Positions 14,909 through 23,051 of a stretch of 42,686 nt of DNA are shown piece by piece. Within the stretch, counting starts at the first letter, position 1; every line of letters begins with the position of its first letter. The notes beneath the pieces are model-generated. The model was not told where the DNA came from and ran no database searches. It saw nothing but the letters and a program-made list of their open reading frames with translations. The position numbers and the translations under genes are program-made. Source of the stretch: Candidatus Methanoperedens nitratireducens (GTDB taxonomy: Archaea > Halobacteriota > Methanosarcinia > Methanosarcinales > Methanoperedenaceae); the NCBI GenBank assembly GCA_020724545.1, contig DYGR01000004.1, positions 53,218-95,903 on the forward strand, given 5' to 3'.

Positions 14909-16357
14909 TCAATATCTCGGACACACCGCGCGTGCCAGAATCACTGAAATGCCTTTACTCTCAAGTTTTTTCTCTAATATATTCTTTATATCGATATCTG
15001 CCTGTGGGTCTATTATCTCTGTATCTTTGATATAAGAACTCACTAACCCTGTTAGATCAGGAACCTGCTGACCTCCTGTCATTGCAGCTACCTCGTTTTG
15101 AAGCACTATCACCAGAAGCTCATGTTTATTGTGGACAGCATTGATTAGTCCTGCAATCCCTGAATGGGCAAGACCGAAATCACCGATTATCGCGATCCCC
15201 TTCCTGCTAAACCCGCAGGCAGTTCCGATCGCAGAACCAAGAGAGAACGCAGCATCAAGAAGAGACAGTGGCGGAGATGAGGTCATTATGGAACATCCAA
15301 GGTCTCCTGCAACAGGCACGTTTAACTCTTTTATCGCATTATACAGGGGAATATACGGGCAATCCTGACATATAGGACGCTCCCCTCTTTCCTTGATAGT
15401 CTGCGGTATTATATCGCGTGCTACAGTATCACTATTGATATTTTGTATCGCTTTCTGTATATCCTCAATCTCTGTGATTCCGTAAGGCAAATGGCCCGTG
15501 AGTTTCCCAAGCACTCTTTTTGGAAGCTGTCTTTCAATAACAGGTTCGGTTTCTTCTACAACAAGAACACGCTCATGCTCATCCAGAAAGCGGTTGACAG
15601 TATCCAGGGGCAGGGGATTGACGATGCCGAGTGAGAGGTGGGAGAAGTTATCAGGGATGATGGAATCGACCAGAGATGTCGGAAAACCAGAGGATATTAT
15701 TCCAGATGCTCCTCTTTTTTTATATGTATTCAAATTCGATCTCTCGGCATACTCACGCATCATGGGAAAAGATACCCTGTGGAAATTCTGGTGTTTTCCA
15801 AGCATGGTAAGATGCCATATCTTTTTATCAAGGGACATGGGTTCAGATTTTGACTTGATCTCTCTGGTAATGTTACCTTCGCTTATAAGGAGCCTGTCTG
15901 TTAGTCTGATTATCACAGGTGTGCTTACATTTTCTGATAATTCAAATGCCTCCCTGATACTCAGGTAAAGTGCCTCCGGTGTCGGGGGATCGAAAACAGG
16001 AACCTCTGCAATAAGTCCGTATAACCGTGAATCCTGCTCATTCTGGGATTTTTGAACCCCTGGATCATCTCCAGCAATGATCACCAGACCTGCGCCTATT
16101 GTATGTGTCGCCGAGGTCACAAGAGGGTCAGAGAGAACATTCATCCCCACATGCTTTGTGATCACTACGCTGCGCCCGCCACATACAGACGAGCCGAGCG
16201 CTATTTCAAGGGCTACTTTTTCATTGATAGACCATTCATGCCTGATTCTCTCACCAAGAGCCTCCATGAGAGAGGTTATCGGAAAACCAGGCACACCGCT
16301 AACTATTTTTACATTGCTGTCCAGAAATGCGGAGATGATGGCGTCTTTTCCGTTCAT
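14909..16357 (-). CDS. indolepyruvate ferredoxin oxidoreductase alpha-like TPP enzyme, lacking the ferredoxin domain
   Basis: 482 residues resembling IorA, the thiamine-diphosphate subunit that oxidises aryl-pyruvates to acyl-CoA with ferredoxin. N-terminal half: GVPGFPITSL, EWSINEKVALEIALGSSVCG, TKHVGMNVLSDPL, IIAGDDPGVQKSQNEQDSR. C-terminal TPP half: GDLGCSIMTS, AIIGDFGLAHSGIAGLINAVHN and AAMTGGQQ. Classical IorA has ~600+ residues and ends in two 4Fe-4S clusters. This protein stops before that domain, and no beta subunit (IorB) is adjacent. It may use another electron partner or be a non-oxidative decarboxylase-like derivative. The start overlaps a 47-residue ORF by ATGA, and the gene lies downstream of the HD and macrodomain genes on the same strand. 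Confidence 0.75.
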   Translation of the reverse strand: MNGKDAIISAFLDSNVKIVSGVPGFPITSLMEALGERIRHEWSINEKVALEIALGSSVCGGRSVVITKHVGMNVLSDPLVTSATHTIGAGLVIIAGDDPGVQKSQNEQDSRLYGLIAEVPVFDPPTPEALYLSIREAFELSENVSTPVIIRLTDRLLISEGNITREIKSKSEPMSLDKKIWHLTMLGKHQNFHRVSFPMMREYAERSNLNTYKKRGASGIISSGFPTSLVDSIIPDNFSHLSLGIVNPLPLDTVNRFLDEHERVLVVEETEPVIERQLPKRVLGKLTGHLPYGITEIEDIQKAIQNINSDTVARDIIPQTIKERGERPICQDCPYIPLYNAIKELNVPVAGDLGCSIMTSSPPLSLLDAAFSLGSAIGTACGFSRKGIAIIGDFGLAHSGIAGLINAVHNKHELLVIVLQNEVAAMTGGQQVPDLTGLVSSYIKDTEIIDPQADIDIKNILEKKLESKGISVILARAVCPRY

Positions 16358-16497
16358 AGAACCACTACCATTCCATAGATGCCTTTTAGTGTATGGTATA
16401 GGTGTTCAATAGGTGCATATCTTTTATCGATTTCAGAATCTGCATAACTGAACGTATATTCTGACTGGATTTTATTAAGAACAATGGCGTTATACAT
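16354..16497 (-). CDS. 47-residue ORF between the HD gene and the IorA-like gene
   Basis: Not recognised. A minus-strand frame from ATG 16497 reads MYNAIVLNKIQSEYTFSYAD and ends in a KGIYGMVVVL strand. It overlaps the HD gene's stop by 8 bases at its start, and its stop overlaps the IorA-like start as ATGA. Both overlaps are typical of co-translated archaeal genes. There is no obvious ribosome site. It could be a small real subunit, or the 3' end of an older gene that was replaced by the macrodomain-HD insertion. Codon use looks normal. Confidence 0.4.
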   Translation of the reverse strand: MYNAIVLNKIQSEYTFSYADSEIDKRYAPIEHLYHTLKGIYGMVVVL

Positions 16498-17467
16498 AAG
16501 AGCGGCACAAACAACCAAGCATTTTTTCAGCTATTTCACGTTCTTTTGGTTCTAAAATACTATTTCTTAGACTTGCTTTCAAGCTTTTTTCAATTTCATT
16601 CTTAATATCCATATAAGTATTTTCAGTCCATGCTGTATGGTGTGTTATCTTAGCAAGCCTATATGCTATCCATGCAAGCTCAGTTTTCAATTTCGGTGAA
16701 TCTTGCAGAATCTTCAAACGAAGATAATTGACATCGCATCCTTTAGACTTTTTTCGTATATTACTAAATCCTTGTGGATGCCCAAAACGTCCTCTGTCAA
16801 GCGAATCAGCGTCGTTCAGTAATTGCCATAATAAATCCTTGTCAGGACATTCATTATCATCTCTGCAATGGTATATAACTGCATTTATACTACTGTGTAT
16901 CAGATTATCAGGAATTTGTTGTTTCAAAAAAGATTCATATTTTAATACAGCTCTTATACCATGTTCATTTTCATTACTACTGTTATCTTCACGACATAAG
17001 TCATGGATAAAAGCAGAATATAATACAGCTTTTTCTGTCAATCGGTCTGTACTGGATAAATAACATAAGACGTGAGCCCAGAACATCACTCTTGTGACAT
17101 GACCTATACCATGAATATTGTAAGCCATGTTGCTTTCAAAATATTTCTCGGTCAAACTACAGCCAAGCAGTTCACTAAATTTTGAAAAAGTATTTATCAA
17201 TTCACAAAATTTTTCTATAGATAACCCAAAGTTTTGCAAATTATATATTTTTCTAACAAAATATATATCTGCATTTAAGAGTTCTTTTTTTGATCGAAAA
17301 ATCTTTGGATTTGATAAGGGGAACACTTGATTTTTAACTGATGGTATGGCTTCTTTAACCACTGCTTCATATTGTGCAGGGACTATGATTCTTTTTATAA
17401 ATCGTATTGGAATCAAATCACTGATGGTAAGTTCAGGATTTTTATAAAATACGATCAATGAGTCCAT
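16490..17467 (-). CDS. HD-domain phosphohydrolase-like protein with unknown N-terminal domain
   Basis: 325 residues. Residues ~115-225 carry the HD metal-site pattern: HGIGH at 119-123, IHD at 154-156, H200 in IYHCRDD and D219/D221 in NDADSLDRG. This suggests a metal-dependent phosphohydrolase or phosphodiesterase. Residues 1-110 are unassigned. The start (ELTISDLIPIRFIKRIIVP) vaguely resembles the tail of ADP-ribosyltransferase toxins such as DarT, but no ART active site is present, so this is only a hint. It begins 2 bases after the macrodomain gene, so the two are surely co-expressed. Macrodomains remove ADP-ribose, and pairing with an HD enzyme points to nucleotide or ADP-ribose chemistry, perhaps defence or repair. 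This last step is inference. Confidence 0.65.
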   Translation of the reverse strand: MDSLIVFYKNPELTISDLIPIRFIKRIIVPAQYEAVVKEAIPSVKNQVFPLSNPKIFRSKKELLNADIYFVRKIYNLQNFGLSIEKFCELINTFSKFSELLGCSLTEKYFESNMAYNIHGIGHVTRVMFWAHVLCYLSSTDRLTEKAVLYSAFIHDLCREDNSSNENEHGIRAVLKYESFLKQQIPDNLIHSSINAVIYHCRDDNECPDKDLLWQLLNDADSLDRGRFGHPQGFSNIRKKSKGCDVNYLRLKILQDSPKLKTELAWIAYRLAKITHHTAWTENTYMDIKNEIEKSLKASLRNSILEPKEREIAEKMLGCLCRSYV

Positions 17468-17469
17468 AT

Positions 17470-18219
17470 TTATTCAATCTCGCAGAATAGTTTAGACTGA
17501 CGAGTATTATTGTTTATTTTGTATTTTATCTGACAATTATTATTATTTGTCTTATATTCTATCAAAAAAGTATATAATTTTTCAATATTACTTTTTCCTA
17601 TGACACCTGATTCTATCAGGCGTGGTAAACTCCTAATATTCTCCTGTTGTAATATTTTTATAATTTTGTCCATGTATCGTGGTTGAATACCTGACATTTT
17701 TGATAAATCTTTTATGTTTGTGTGTTGAGATTTGATAATATTATCAAATTTTTCAAATAAAGGGTCATTTGCATCAGGATCAAAATGATAAACTTCTATA
17801 TCAATATCTGTAAGGTTTGATAAGTACTTTCTCATAATTTCTTTTATTTTCTCAACGGGTATGCCCCCATTCATAGCCCCCATCAATGGAAATGCAATGG
17901 ATTTAATACCAAATTTCTTATAATCCTGAATAAACCTTTTTAAACAGGTTTCTATCCATTCAATACGGGAAGGATATTTCCAATCATATTTTATGGCAAA
18001 ATTTAAAATCCAAATATATTCATTTTTATAAGTAAATATATCTCCTGGTTTAAGTTCCCCATTTTCACATGCAGATTGATATTCTTTGAACATTTTTGGA
18101 TAGCGTCTCCTAAATTCCAAAGCAATTCCTTTTCCCATAACACCAACACAATTAACCGTGTTCACAAGTGCCTGCGCATTTGAATTAAATATATTTCCTT
18201 TAATTTCTTTGTAAGACGT
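17470..18219 (-). CDS. macrodomain (ADP-ribose-binding, DarG-like) protein, apparent ACG start
   Basis: 249 residues if read from ACG at 18219. Residues 1-155 are a macrodomain: KGNIFNSNAQALVNTVNCVG, then VMGKGIALEFRRRYP (ADP-ribose loop), GDIFTY, KSIAFPLMGAMNGGIP. It is of the type that removes ADP-ribose from nucleic acid or protein (DarG/ALC1-like). Residues 155-249 are a helical domain of unknown role with an Asn/Lys-rich end. The first ATG/GTG (18165) would delete the first strand (IKGNIFNSNAQALV). A perfect AAGGAGGT at 18227-18234 lies 7 bases before ACG 18219, where family members have Met. So either ACG is used, or an ATG mutated, or there is a base error. A TATA box sits 37-47 bases upstream. 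Confidence 0.8.
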   Translation of the reverse strand, partial: TSYKEIKGNIFNSNAQALVNTVNCVGVMGKGIALEFRRRYPKMFKEYQSACENGELKPGDIFTYKNEYIWILNFAIKYDWKYPSRIEWIETCLKRFIQDYKKFGIKSIAFPLMGAMNGGIPVEKIKEIMRKYLSNLTDIDIEVYHFDPDANDPLFEKFDNIIKSQHTNIKDLSKMSGIQPRYMDKIIKILQQENIRSLPRLIESGVIGKSNIEKLYTFLIEYKTNNNNCQIKYKINNNTRQSKLFCEIE

Positions 18220-18226
18220 ATTTTAG

Positions 18227-18266
18227 ACCTCCTTAAGTATGTTTAGATATATGTCCTATATAAATT
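18227..18266 (-). promoter_or_regulatory. promoter and ribosome site of the macrodomain-HD operon
   Basis: Reading the minus strand, a TATA element (AATTTATATAGG, about 18255-18266) is followed ~25 bases later by an ideal ribosome site AAGGAGGT (18227-18234). It then gives 7 bases of spacer to the ACG codon at 18219. The promoter is separate from methanogenesis marker 11, which lies upstream on the same strand. Confidence 0.6.
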
Positions 18267-18303
18267 TAATTTTTTAAATGCCTTTGCTGATATTTGCCTC
18301 CAC

Positions 18304-19188
18304 TTATAGAACCACCGCTTCATCATTTCGAGAAAACCAGGGAATTGCGGCTAATGCACCTATAATGCCTTTGCCGTCCAGATATATTTCAACGTTGTTT
18401 TCCAAAGCGGTTTTTATTGTAAGTTCTTTTGTTATCATCCTGCTTCTGCAAAGCCTGCTGTACTCAGCAAGAGATGCAGCATCAAAATCTGATAATGCAA
18501 CCATGCCTGTTTCAGCAGATACGCTGTATTTTTCAAGCCCTTTTTTTATCTCCTCAAGTAATCCTTCTGCTGCGCCTTCAACACATGCAAATTCCAGCAC
18601 TGTTGCCACGCAGTTCTGGGTCTTATCAGGGACAGGATAGAGCTGAACAAGCGTGTGGGAGATGTATTTATGCTCAACAGAATCAACTGCACTGGCGATA
18701 TTGTGGGCAAGAGTCCATGTTGCCCCCACCTCTTTTGAGTCGGTGTTATCTATTCCCACGAGCACCCTCTCCCTTCTGGGGACAACTATTGTCCCGCTTG
18801 CCTGCTTGCCTCCGCCTGATTCTGAGATTCTGCATCTCAGGACCCCGTTTGCATAAGCCCTGCATGTTGTCGCGCCCACTCCCCCGCCGCCAAGACCGCT
18901 GTATGTTATCTCTATTTCTTTACCATTGATCAGGACTGATTCAATACCTGCAGCCGCGATTGAGGACTGGAGGTTAAGAGTTGATCTTCCTGCCCTGATG
19001 AGGTAGCGCATCATGTCCCCGACCGCACGGGTTTTGATAACAAGAGGACTTTTAGAATAATGGTAAAGCGCCCATGCTGAGCCCCCCAGACAACTGGAAT
19101 GCTCCATTATTTCAACAAGCTCATTCTTCCGATCAGCAACTGCATAGATGCCTTTATAAGGGATTGTATAAGGGTCTGATAAGTGCAT
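18304..19188 (-). CDS. methanogenesis marker protein 11
   Basis: 294 residues from ATG 19188; a TTG at 19218 would add ten residues without a ribosome site. Diagnostic is the segment RVLVGIDNTDSKEVGATWTLAHNIA, the DNTDS-type motif shared with the TiaS-like fold, together with SGLGGGGVGATTCRA and the C-terminal DGKGIIGALAAIPW. The protein is nearly restricted to organisms with methyl-coenzyme M reductase, but its biochemical role is not established. By analogy with TiaS it may act on nucleotides or RNA. It is divergent from the membrane Lon-like gene and co-directional with the macrodomain gene after an 84-base gap. Confidence 0.88.
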   Translation of the reverse strand: MHLSDPYTIPYKGIYAVADRKNELVEIMEHSSCLGGSAWALYHYSKSPLVIKTRAVGDMMRYLIRAGRSTLNLQSSIAAAGIESVLINGKEIEITYSGLGGGGVGATTCRAYANGVLRCRISESGGGKQASGTIVVPRRERVLVGIDNTDSKEVGATWTLAHNIASAVDSVEHKYISHTLVQLYPVPDKTQNCVATVLEFACVEGAAEGLLEEIKKGLEKYSVSAETGMVALSDFDAASLAEYSRLCRSRMITKELTIKTALENNVEIYLDGKGIIGALAAIPWFSRNDEAVVL

Positions 19189-19239
19189 ATTTCCACTGGT
19201 TTTAAGTATCTTATCCAATATATTAGCGTTTGTGAAGAA

Positions 19240-21084
19240 ATGATCAACAGATTCATGTGGATAATGCTAATACTCTTAGTGTTCTTAAGCAATGTTCATG
19301 CTCTGGAAGAGGGGGTCACAATCCCTCTTGTGGCAGATCAAGGGGAAGAGGGAATTCTCCTGAGCGCAAGGGTAATAGCCACAAACGGCACAGGCCATGT
19401 TTTTGTGGATACCAGTCCATATACGCAGGTTGATCTGCAGGGCTCTGCAAGACTTGCGGCTATGGTGGCATCTGATGTTCTCGGAGTCGACCAGAGGGCG
19501 TATAATTTCTATTATATTATTGATATAAGCTCACCGATCATAGGCGGGCCGTCAGCAGGCGGGGCATTAACAGTAGCTACCATTGCTGCCATAAACAACT
19601 GGACACTGAAGCCAGATGTGGTCATGACCGGCATGATAAACCCTGACGAATCAATAGGGCCGGTTGGCGGGGTTCCTTTTAAGCTTGAGGCTGCAGCAGA
19701 AAAAAACACTACACTTTTTCTGATACCTGATGGACAGGGCACGGTTACTGTAAAAAGGTCTGTTGGTAGAACAAGGGGCCCTATTACAATATCCGAGCAA
19801 AAGGAAGAAACAGTTGATGTAGTTGAGCTTGGAAAGAAATTAAATGTCACTGTTAAGGAAGTGAGTACGATACAGGATGCAGTTTTAGCTTTTACAGGCC
19901 ATGAGATCAAAAATACACCATATAAGGGCACTATCCTTACCCCGGGTTACCTGAGCCTGCTTGAGCCTCTTGCTACCAGCCTGCAGAGAGAAGCAAAAGA
20001 TATGTACGAAGTTACTTCCTCTCTCGTGCAAAACAGTCAATCCCTTAAGCAGGCCAGGGATATACTGGACCGGGCAGATGGGATGTACAGTGATAAGAAA
20101 TATTATGCGGCGACCTCTATATACTTTAATTCGATATACTACATGCGATATGTTCAGTGGAATGATGAATACGGCAAAGCATCAGATAAAGAGCAATATC
20201 TTACAGGATTGATCGATAGAGTTGAAAAACAGATACAGCGTTCAGAGAGCGACCTGGATGATTTTAAATTATATGGTATAAATGATATTGGGGCTGTTGG
20301 AGCAGCCGAATCCAGAATTACATCTGCAATAGGAAAGCTGGATGAAGCAAAAAAACTCAGTGATACTGATGGAAAGATCTCATCACTTGCTTTTGCAAAT
20401 GAGAGAGCGCGCACTGCGCAGTGGTGGTTGACGCTCTCTGTGCCCGATGGAAGGATCGTACCTGAGGATATATTGAAGGATCGCGCGGGATGGTACTTAA
20501 GCCAGGCGCAATCAATCAATACCTATACACAGACGCTGCTTCTGGAGAGCGGGGCGCATCCAGGCATTATACGTGATGCAGATGAGGACATAGACCACGC
20601 CAAGAAAGAGATGATGCGCGGATACTATGCAGGTGCGATATTTGATTCTCTTCAAGCTACAGTGAGATCCAGTACCACAATAGGATTACTCGGCCAGGCC
20701 GATGCCACTAAAAAAATAGAGCAAAGTGCCATCTCAGCAGAGACGGCAATAAACGATGCGAGGATTGCAGGCATTGAGCCAACGCTTGCAGTGAGCGCAT
20801 ATGAGTATGCTGAAACACTGACTGATGCCTACAGCAAGATCTCCCAGTACTCTTATGCGAAAATGGTTGCAAAGACCCTGATAGTAATTAACTCCCATTC
20901 AGTAGCAACCAATATAACGCCAGTAAAGCCTGCACTTACGCCGTTCATATCAGAGACGCAGATACCCACTCCAGATGTAACTCCAACTGAAAAGAAGCCG
21001 GGAACAAAAATAAGAGTGCCGGCGTTTGAAGCTACCGTGGCACTGGCAGTTATATTATTTGCAAGACGCTTGATTAAGAATTAG
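19240..21084 (+). CDS. membrane-anchored archaeal Lon-like (S16) serine protease
   Basis: 614 residues from ATG 19240. A signal peptide or anchor (RFMWIMLILLVFLSNVHA) precedes an S16 protease domain with the Ser-Lys dyad. Ser105 lies in GGPSAGGA and Lys148 in VGGVPFKLEAAAEK. The rest is a long helical region (about residues 230-530) rich in Glu, Lys and Tyr. A Pro/Thr linker (TPVKPALTPFISETQIPTPD) and a C-terminal membrane helix (FEATVALAVILFARRL) end the protein. There is no AAA domain, so it is not the canonical Lon but the archaeal ATPase-free family (COG1750-like). The protease probably acts outside the membrane. The longer frame from 19183 would extend before the signal sequence and is rejected. 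The next gene starts 6 bases later. Confidence 0.82.
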   Translation: MINRFMWIMLILLVFLSNVHALEEGVTIPLVADQGEEGILLSARVIATNGTGHVFVDTSPYTQVDLQGSARLAAMVASDVLGVDQRAYNFYYIIDISSPIIGGPSAGGALTVATIAAINNWTLKPDVVMTGMINPDESIGPVGGVPFKLEAAAEKNTTLFLIPDGQGTVTVKRSVGRTRGPITISEQKEETVDVVELGKKLNVTVKEVSTIQDAVLAFTGHEIKNTPYKGTILTPGYLSLLEPLATSLQREAKDMYEVTSSLVQNSQSLKQARDILDRADGMYSDKKYYAATSIYFNSIYYMRYVQWNDEYGKASDKEQYLTGLIDRVEKQIQRSESDLDDFKLYGINDIGAVGAAESRITSAIGKLDEAKKLSDTDGKISSLAFANERARTAQWWLTLSVPDGRIVPEDILKDRAGWYLSQAQSINTYTQTLLLESGAHPGIIRDADEDIDHAKKEMMRGYYAGAIFDSLQATVRSSTTIGLLGQADATKKIEQSAISAETAINDARIAGIEPTLAVSAYEYAETLTDAYSKISQYSYAKMVAKTLIVINSHSVATNITPVKPALTPFISETQIPTPDVTPTEKKPGTKIRVPAFEATVALAVILFARRLIKN

Positions 21085-21090
21085 ATAAGT

Positions 21091-22239
21091 ATGGTTCACA
21101 TGGTCTATTTTTCAGTATGCGGTGAGGGCTATGGGCATTCAAGCAGAGCTATGGCCATAGCGAATGAACTCACCAGGGCCGGAGCTCTGGTCCTTATGGG
21201 AAGCTATGGATATGTGTTAGACCGTTTAAATAAGAGTTTCAATGTTATTGAAGTTGAGCGGGAATTCGAGATGGTAGGAAATAATGGATCTTTTGATCTG
21301 AGGGCAACCATATCAAGGAGTAAAAATACGGCATTTCATATCTCAAGAATTATCCAGGATGAGAAAAAAGCTATGGAGGACTTTAATGCCACATGCGTGG
21401 TGGCAGATGGCAGGAGTGCGGCTGTTTTTGCAGCGTTCAAATTAGGGATCCCCTGCGTCATTATCACAAATCAGACAAGCATTGCGCCTTTTTTTAATGA
21501 GTGTACTTTTTTTTTACGTCTTATAGGAAAGCCTGTTGAATTTACGCTCAAGACTATGACTGCGCTTGCAGAAGAGGTCCTGATCCCTGATTTCCCTCCT
21601 CCTCATACTGTATGTCTTAACACCTTAAGTAGAAGCCATCACACCATGAAAAAGCAGCGCTTTATAGGGCCTGCCATATCTGTGAATAATGAGAATGAGA
21701 GCCCGAATGCCCCTTCTGATCTAAAACGTCCCTTTATCCTGACCCTTCTTGGCGGTCATTCCTTCAGGCTTCCGATCTTTGAGGGGATATTGAAGATAGC
21801 GGATAGATTTGCGGATCTCAATTTTGTGATCTTTACAGGGTTCAGGAGTGATAAGATCCCAGGAAATGTCAAAGTACTGGAATTTGCCGAGGATATCTCC
21901 CCGTATATGCGGGCTGCTGAGCTTATAATAACGCAGGCAGGGCACAGTACTGCTATGGAGATACTGACGCTTGGGAAACCCGCGCTTATTATTCCAGATA
22001 AAGGGCAGATCGAGCAGGAAAGCAATGCTGCACGTATGAGAGAACTTGGGGTCTGCGAGACTCTTGATTACGCATCCCTTGAGCCTGAACACCTTTTTGA
22101 AAAAATTCATACCCTGTTAAGCGATATGAGATTCAGGGAAAAAGCAGAGCGATATTCTGAAATGGCAAAAAAGATGAAAGGACCTAAAAAAGCAGCAGAC
22201 ATTATCCTTGAGCTATCTGACAGGATACTGTGCTATTAG
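21091..22239 (+). CDS. MJ1255-like glycosyltransferase (GT-B, UDP-sugar)
   Basis: 382 residues. The N-terminal Rossmann domain starts VYFSVCGEGYGHSSRAMAIANEL, the glycosyltransferase family glycine-rich loop. The C-terminal domain has ILTLLGGHSFRLPIFEG, PYMRAAELIITQAGHSTAMEIL and KPALIIPDKGQIEQESNAARM, the nucleotide-sugar site of MurG-like (GT28-type) enzymes. Its sugar and acceptor are unknown. Archaeal members are guessed to act in surface glycans or glycolipids. The gene follows the protease by 6 bases. The next gene (PAP2 phosphatase) starts 13 bases after it, and the pair would fit lipid-linked sugar metabolism. Confidence 0.78.
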   Translation: MVHMVYFSVCGEGYGHSSRAMAIANELTRAGALVLMGSYGYVLDRLNKSFNVIEVEREFEMVGNNGSFDLRATISRSKNTAFHISRIIQDEKKAMEDFNATCVVADGRSAAVFAAFKLGIPCVIITNQTSIAPFFNECTFFLRLIGKPVEFTLKTMTALAEEVLIPDFPPPHTVCLNTLSRSHHTMKKQRFIGPAISVNNENESPNAPSDLKRPFILTLLGGHSFRLPIFEGILKIADRFADLNFVIFTGFRSDKIPGNVKVLEFAEDISPYMRAAELIITQAGHSTAMEILTLGKPALIIPDKGQIEQESNAARMRELGVCETLDYASLEPEHLFEKIHTLLSDMRFREKAERYSEMAKKMKGPKKAADIILELSDRILCY

Positions 22240-22252
22240 AGGGACCAAAGCA

Positions 22253-22795
22253 ATGAATTTTTTAATATATATTGAATCCATAGATAAATCGGTTTTTCTG
22301 AATATTAATCATAATATCATAAACCCATTCTTTGATGTCATTTTTCCAAGTTTAAGAGAACTCACGTATGTTTTCTGGGTCCTTCTGATCATTTATTTTT
22401 TTATCAGGAAAGAAAGGAAACTGGCATTACTTATGGTAATCGGGATTGCCGCAGGAGCAGCTTTTATTTATCCTGTAAAATATTTCATCGACAGGGCAAG
22501 ACCATATGACCAAATAGAATCCACAAGGTTACTGACATCGCCTGAGTCTGATCCATCCTTTCCATCGGGGCATACTGAACTAAGTTTCCTTACCTCTACG
22601 ATTGTATCGAAATTCCATCCTGAATATAGCAAATATCTTTACACTTTCTCATCGCTGATAGCTTTGAGCAGAGTGTATGTCGGGGTGCATTTCCCTATGG
22701 ATATAGTGGGCGGTGTAATCATCGGAATAATTATCGGAAGACTGGTAATTATGCTGGAGCAGCGATTACCCCCCGCTTACAGCAGGGAGTATTGA
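22253..22795 (+). CDS. PAP2-superfamily membrane phosphatase
   Basis: 180 residues from ATG 22253; the longer frame overlaps the previous gene and adds no domain. All three PAP2 signature blocks are present: KYFIDRARP (KX6RP), PSFPSGH (PSGH) and SRVYVGVHFPMD (SRX5HX3D). Several membrane helices lie between them. These enzymes remove phosphate from lipid phosphates or polyprenyl diphosphates at the membrane. After a glycosyltransferase it may recycle a polyprenyl carrier, which is inference. Its last 30 bases overlap the convergent MoaD-like gene. Confidence 0.87.
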   Translation: MNFLIYIESIDKSVFLNINHNIINPFFDVIFPSLRELTYVFWVLLIIYFFIRKERKLALLMVIGIAAGAAFIYPVKYFIDRARPYDQIESTRLLTSPESDPSFPSGHTELSFLTSTIVSKFHPEYSKYLYTFSSLIALSRVYVGVHFPMDIVGGVIIGIIIGRLVIMLEQRLPPAYSREY

Positions 22796-23041
22796 TATCT
22801 CATCCGTGCCTTTTACCGGGCTATCAAGACCGCTCAGGTGCCTTATATCCTCGCCGTTCACATACAGATTGACAAAACGCCTTATCTCGCCTTTATCAAG
22901 TATACGGCGCTCAAAATCAGCGCCATACTGTTCAACCAGTTTATCCAGTACGACCTTTACTGTCGTATCTCCAAGCTCAAGAACCGTTTCGCGTGTATGG
23001 GTTACATTGCTCAATGCAGATGAGAATCTTATTTTTACCAT
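22766..23041 (-). CDS. MoaD/ThiS-family ubiquitin-like sulfur carrier
   Basis: 91 residues from ATG 23041, preceded by GGTGAT; the longer frame (to 23128) lies inside threonine synthase and is rejected. The protein is a beta-grasp fold: VKIRFSSALSNVTH start, VLDKLVEQYGADFERRI, FVNLYVNGEDIRHLSGLDSPVKGTDEISILP. It ends in the diglycine AVSGG that is adenylated and converted to a thiocarboxylate. Roles in the family include molybdopterin, thiamine, cysteine/methionine and tRNA sulfur delivery. It follows threonine synthase by 10 bases, so a role in amino-acid sulfur insertion is attractive but not shown. No E1-like partner is nearby. Confidence 0.88.
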   Translation of the reverse strand: MVKIRFSSALSNVTHTRETVLELGDTTVKVVLDKLVEQYGADFERRILDKGEIRRFVNLYVNGEDIRHLSGLDSPVKGTDEISILPAVSGG

Positions 23042-23051
23042 TTTTATCACC

